Shown: positions 14,065 to 14,907 of the stretch, piece after piece
How positions within the stretch are numbered: position 1 is the first letter of the stretch
How the letters are laid out: each line of letters begins with the position of its first letter
Source: Alphaproteobacteria bacterium
GTDB taxonomy: Bacteria > Pseudomonadota > Alphaproteobacteria > Rhodobacterales > Rhodobacteraceae
Direction of reading: 5' to 3'
Assembly (NCBI GenBank): GCA_030425945.1
Contig: JAUHZL010000024.1
Coordinates: 1 to 14,907, forward strand
Length of the DNA stretch: 14,907 nt
Notes under the pieces: generated by a model
The model's input: only the letters and a program-made list of their open reading frames with translations
Database searches by the model: none
Told to the model about the DNA's origin: nothing
Position numbers and translations under genes: made by a program

Positions 14065-14907
14065 TCAATCCAGATACTTCGACATCACCAGCGTGGCATT
14101 GGTGCCGCCGAAGCCGAAACTGTTCGACAGCACGCTGTCGAGCGAGACATTCTCGCGCAGTTCCGTGACGATTTCAGCCGCGTCGATGGCCGGGTCAAGC
14201 TCCGTCACGTTGGCCGAGGCCGCGATGAAGTTCCCCTGCATCATCAGGAGCGAATAGATCGCTTCATGCACACCCGTCGCGCCGAGGCTGTGCCCGGTCA
14301 GCGACTTGGTCGAGGCCATCGGCGGGGTGGTGCCGCGCCCGAAGACCCGGCGGACCGCTTCCACCTCGGTCACGTCGCCCACCGGGGTCGAGGTGCCGTG
14401 GGCGTTGATGTAGTCGATGCTCCGGCCTTCGGGCAGGGTGCTGAGCGCCTGCCGCATCGAGCGCTCGCCGCCCTCGCCGGAGGGGGCGACCATGTCGTAG
14501 CCGTCCGAGGTCGCGCCGTAGCCGGTGACCTCGGCATAGATCTTCGCCCCGCGCGCCAGCGCGTGGTTCAGTTCCTCCAGCACCACGACGCCGCCGCCGC
14601 CCGCGATCACGAAGCCGTCGCGGGTCTTGTCGAAGGTGCGCGAGGCGGTCTCGGGGGTGTCGTTGTATTTCGAGGACATCGCGCCCATCGCGTCGAACAG
14701 GCAGGACAGCGTCCAGTCGATCTCTTCGCCGCCGCCGGCGAAGACGATGTCCTGCTTGCCCCACTGGATCAGCTCGGTGCCGTTGCCGATGCAATGCGCG
14801 CTGGTCGAGCAGGCCGAGGTGATCGAGTAGTTCACGCCCTTGATCTTGAACGGCGTCGCGAGGCAGGCCGAGTTCGTCGAGGACATGCAGCGGGTGACCA
14901 TGAAGGG
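14065..14907 (-). CDS. fabB: Beta-ketoacyl-ACP synthase I, 5' end missing
   Basis: Condenses malonyl-ACP with acyl-ACP and, with FabA, is needed for unsaturated fatty acid synthesis. The 280 residues present run off the window edge, so about 130 N-terminal residues of a usual 405-410 are missing. The frame continues past the Met at 14901. The nucleophilic Cys is in SACSTSAHC (codon 14811-14809). The two active-site His are in NAHGTSTPVGD (codon 14397-14395) and KSLTGHSLGA (codon 14289-14287), with the conserved Lys just before the latter. The motif NSFGFGGTNATLVM closes the protein. Similarity to E. coli FabB is close across the whole segment, including FDAMGAMSSKYNDTPE. The next gene outside the window is predicted to be fabA. 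Confidence 0.96.
   Translation of the reverse strand, partial: PFMVTRCMSSTNSACLATPFKIKGVNYSITSACSTSAHCIGNGTELIQWGKQDIVFAGGGEEIDWTLSCLFDAMGAMSSKYNDTPETASRTFDKTRDGFVIAGGGGVVVLEELNHALARGAKIYAEVTGYGATSDGYDMVAPSGEGGERSMRQALSTLPEGRSIDYINAHGTSTPVGDVTEVEAVRRVFGRGTTPPMASTKSLTGHSLGATGVHEAIYSLLMMQGNFIAASANVTELDPAIDAAEIVTELRENVSLDSVLSNSFGFGGTNATLVMSKYLD

Overview
The window is about 70% GC, gap-poor bacterial chromosome. The fabB-fabI pair, the alpha-proteobacterial style of the proteins (Rpe, ExoD, FabI) and the many short ATGA/TGATG gene overlaps suggest a marine or soil alphaproteobacterium, most likely of the Rhodobacteraceae/Roseobacter type. This placement comes from recognising sequences, not from a search. 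I see no phage, transposon, CRISPR array, tRNA, rRNA or plasmid functions.

Layout. At the left edge is the 3' part of rpe (+). It meets a small unrecognised minus-strand gene (543-893). From 988 to 12089 every gene is on the minus strand. In transcription order (right to left) they are: exoD-like membrane protein; type II (S)-2-haloacid dehalogenase; alpha/beta hydrolase; fold-type II PLP ammonia-lyase; PcaD-like enol-lactonase; a second small alpha/beta hydrolase; TetA-like MFS exporter; M20 amidohydrolase; SulP-type transporter lacking a STAS domain; zinc alcohol dehydrogenase; enolase-superfamily dehydratase/racemase homologue. The right end holds a plus-strand pair, a SlyD-like FKBP isomerase and a VOC protein. 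Last comes the core fatty-acid pair fabI and fabB (-), with fabB cut by the window edge.

How the genes may work together. The five genes at 11407-7403 overlap by 1 or 4 bases or lie 3 bases apart, so they almost certainly form one translationally coupled operon. Their chemistry (C-halogen, ester/lactone and beta-elimination steps) suggests breakdown of a small organic acid or amino-acid-derived compound, but the substrate cannot be read from the sequence. The MFS gene next in line has its own recognisable promoter, covered by two overlapping operator-like dyads. The genes after it (amidohydrolase, anion transporter, dehydrogenase, dehydratase homologue) are more loosely spaced and look like a second set of catabolic functions.

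The most interesting points are the coupled dehalogenase operon, the double-dyad promoter with no regulator in sight, the unusual active-site residues of the enolase-superfamily protein, and a FabI whose residues at inhibitor- and substrate-contacting positions differ from the E. coli enzyme. I found no clear new defence, mobile or RNA-based system.
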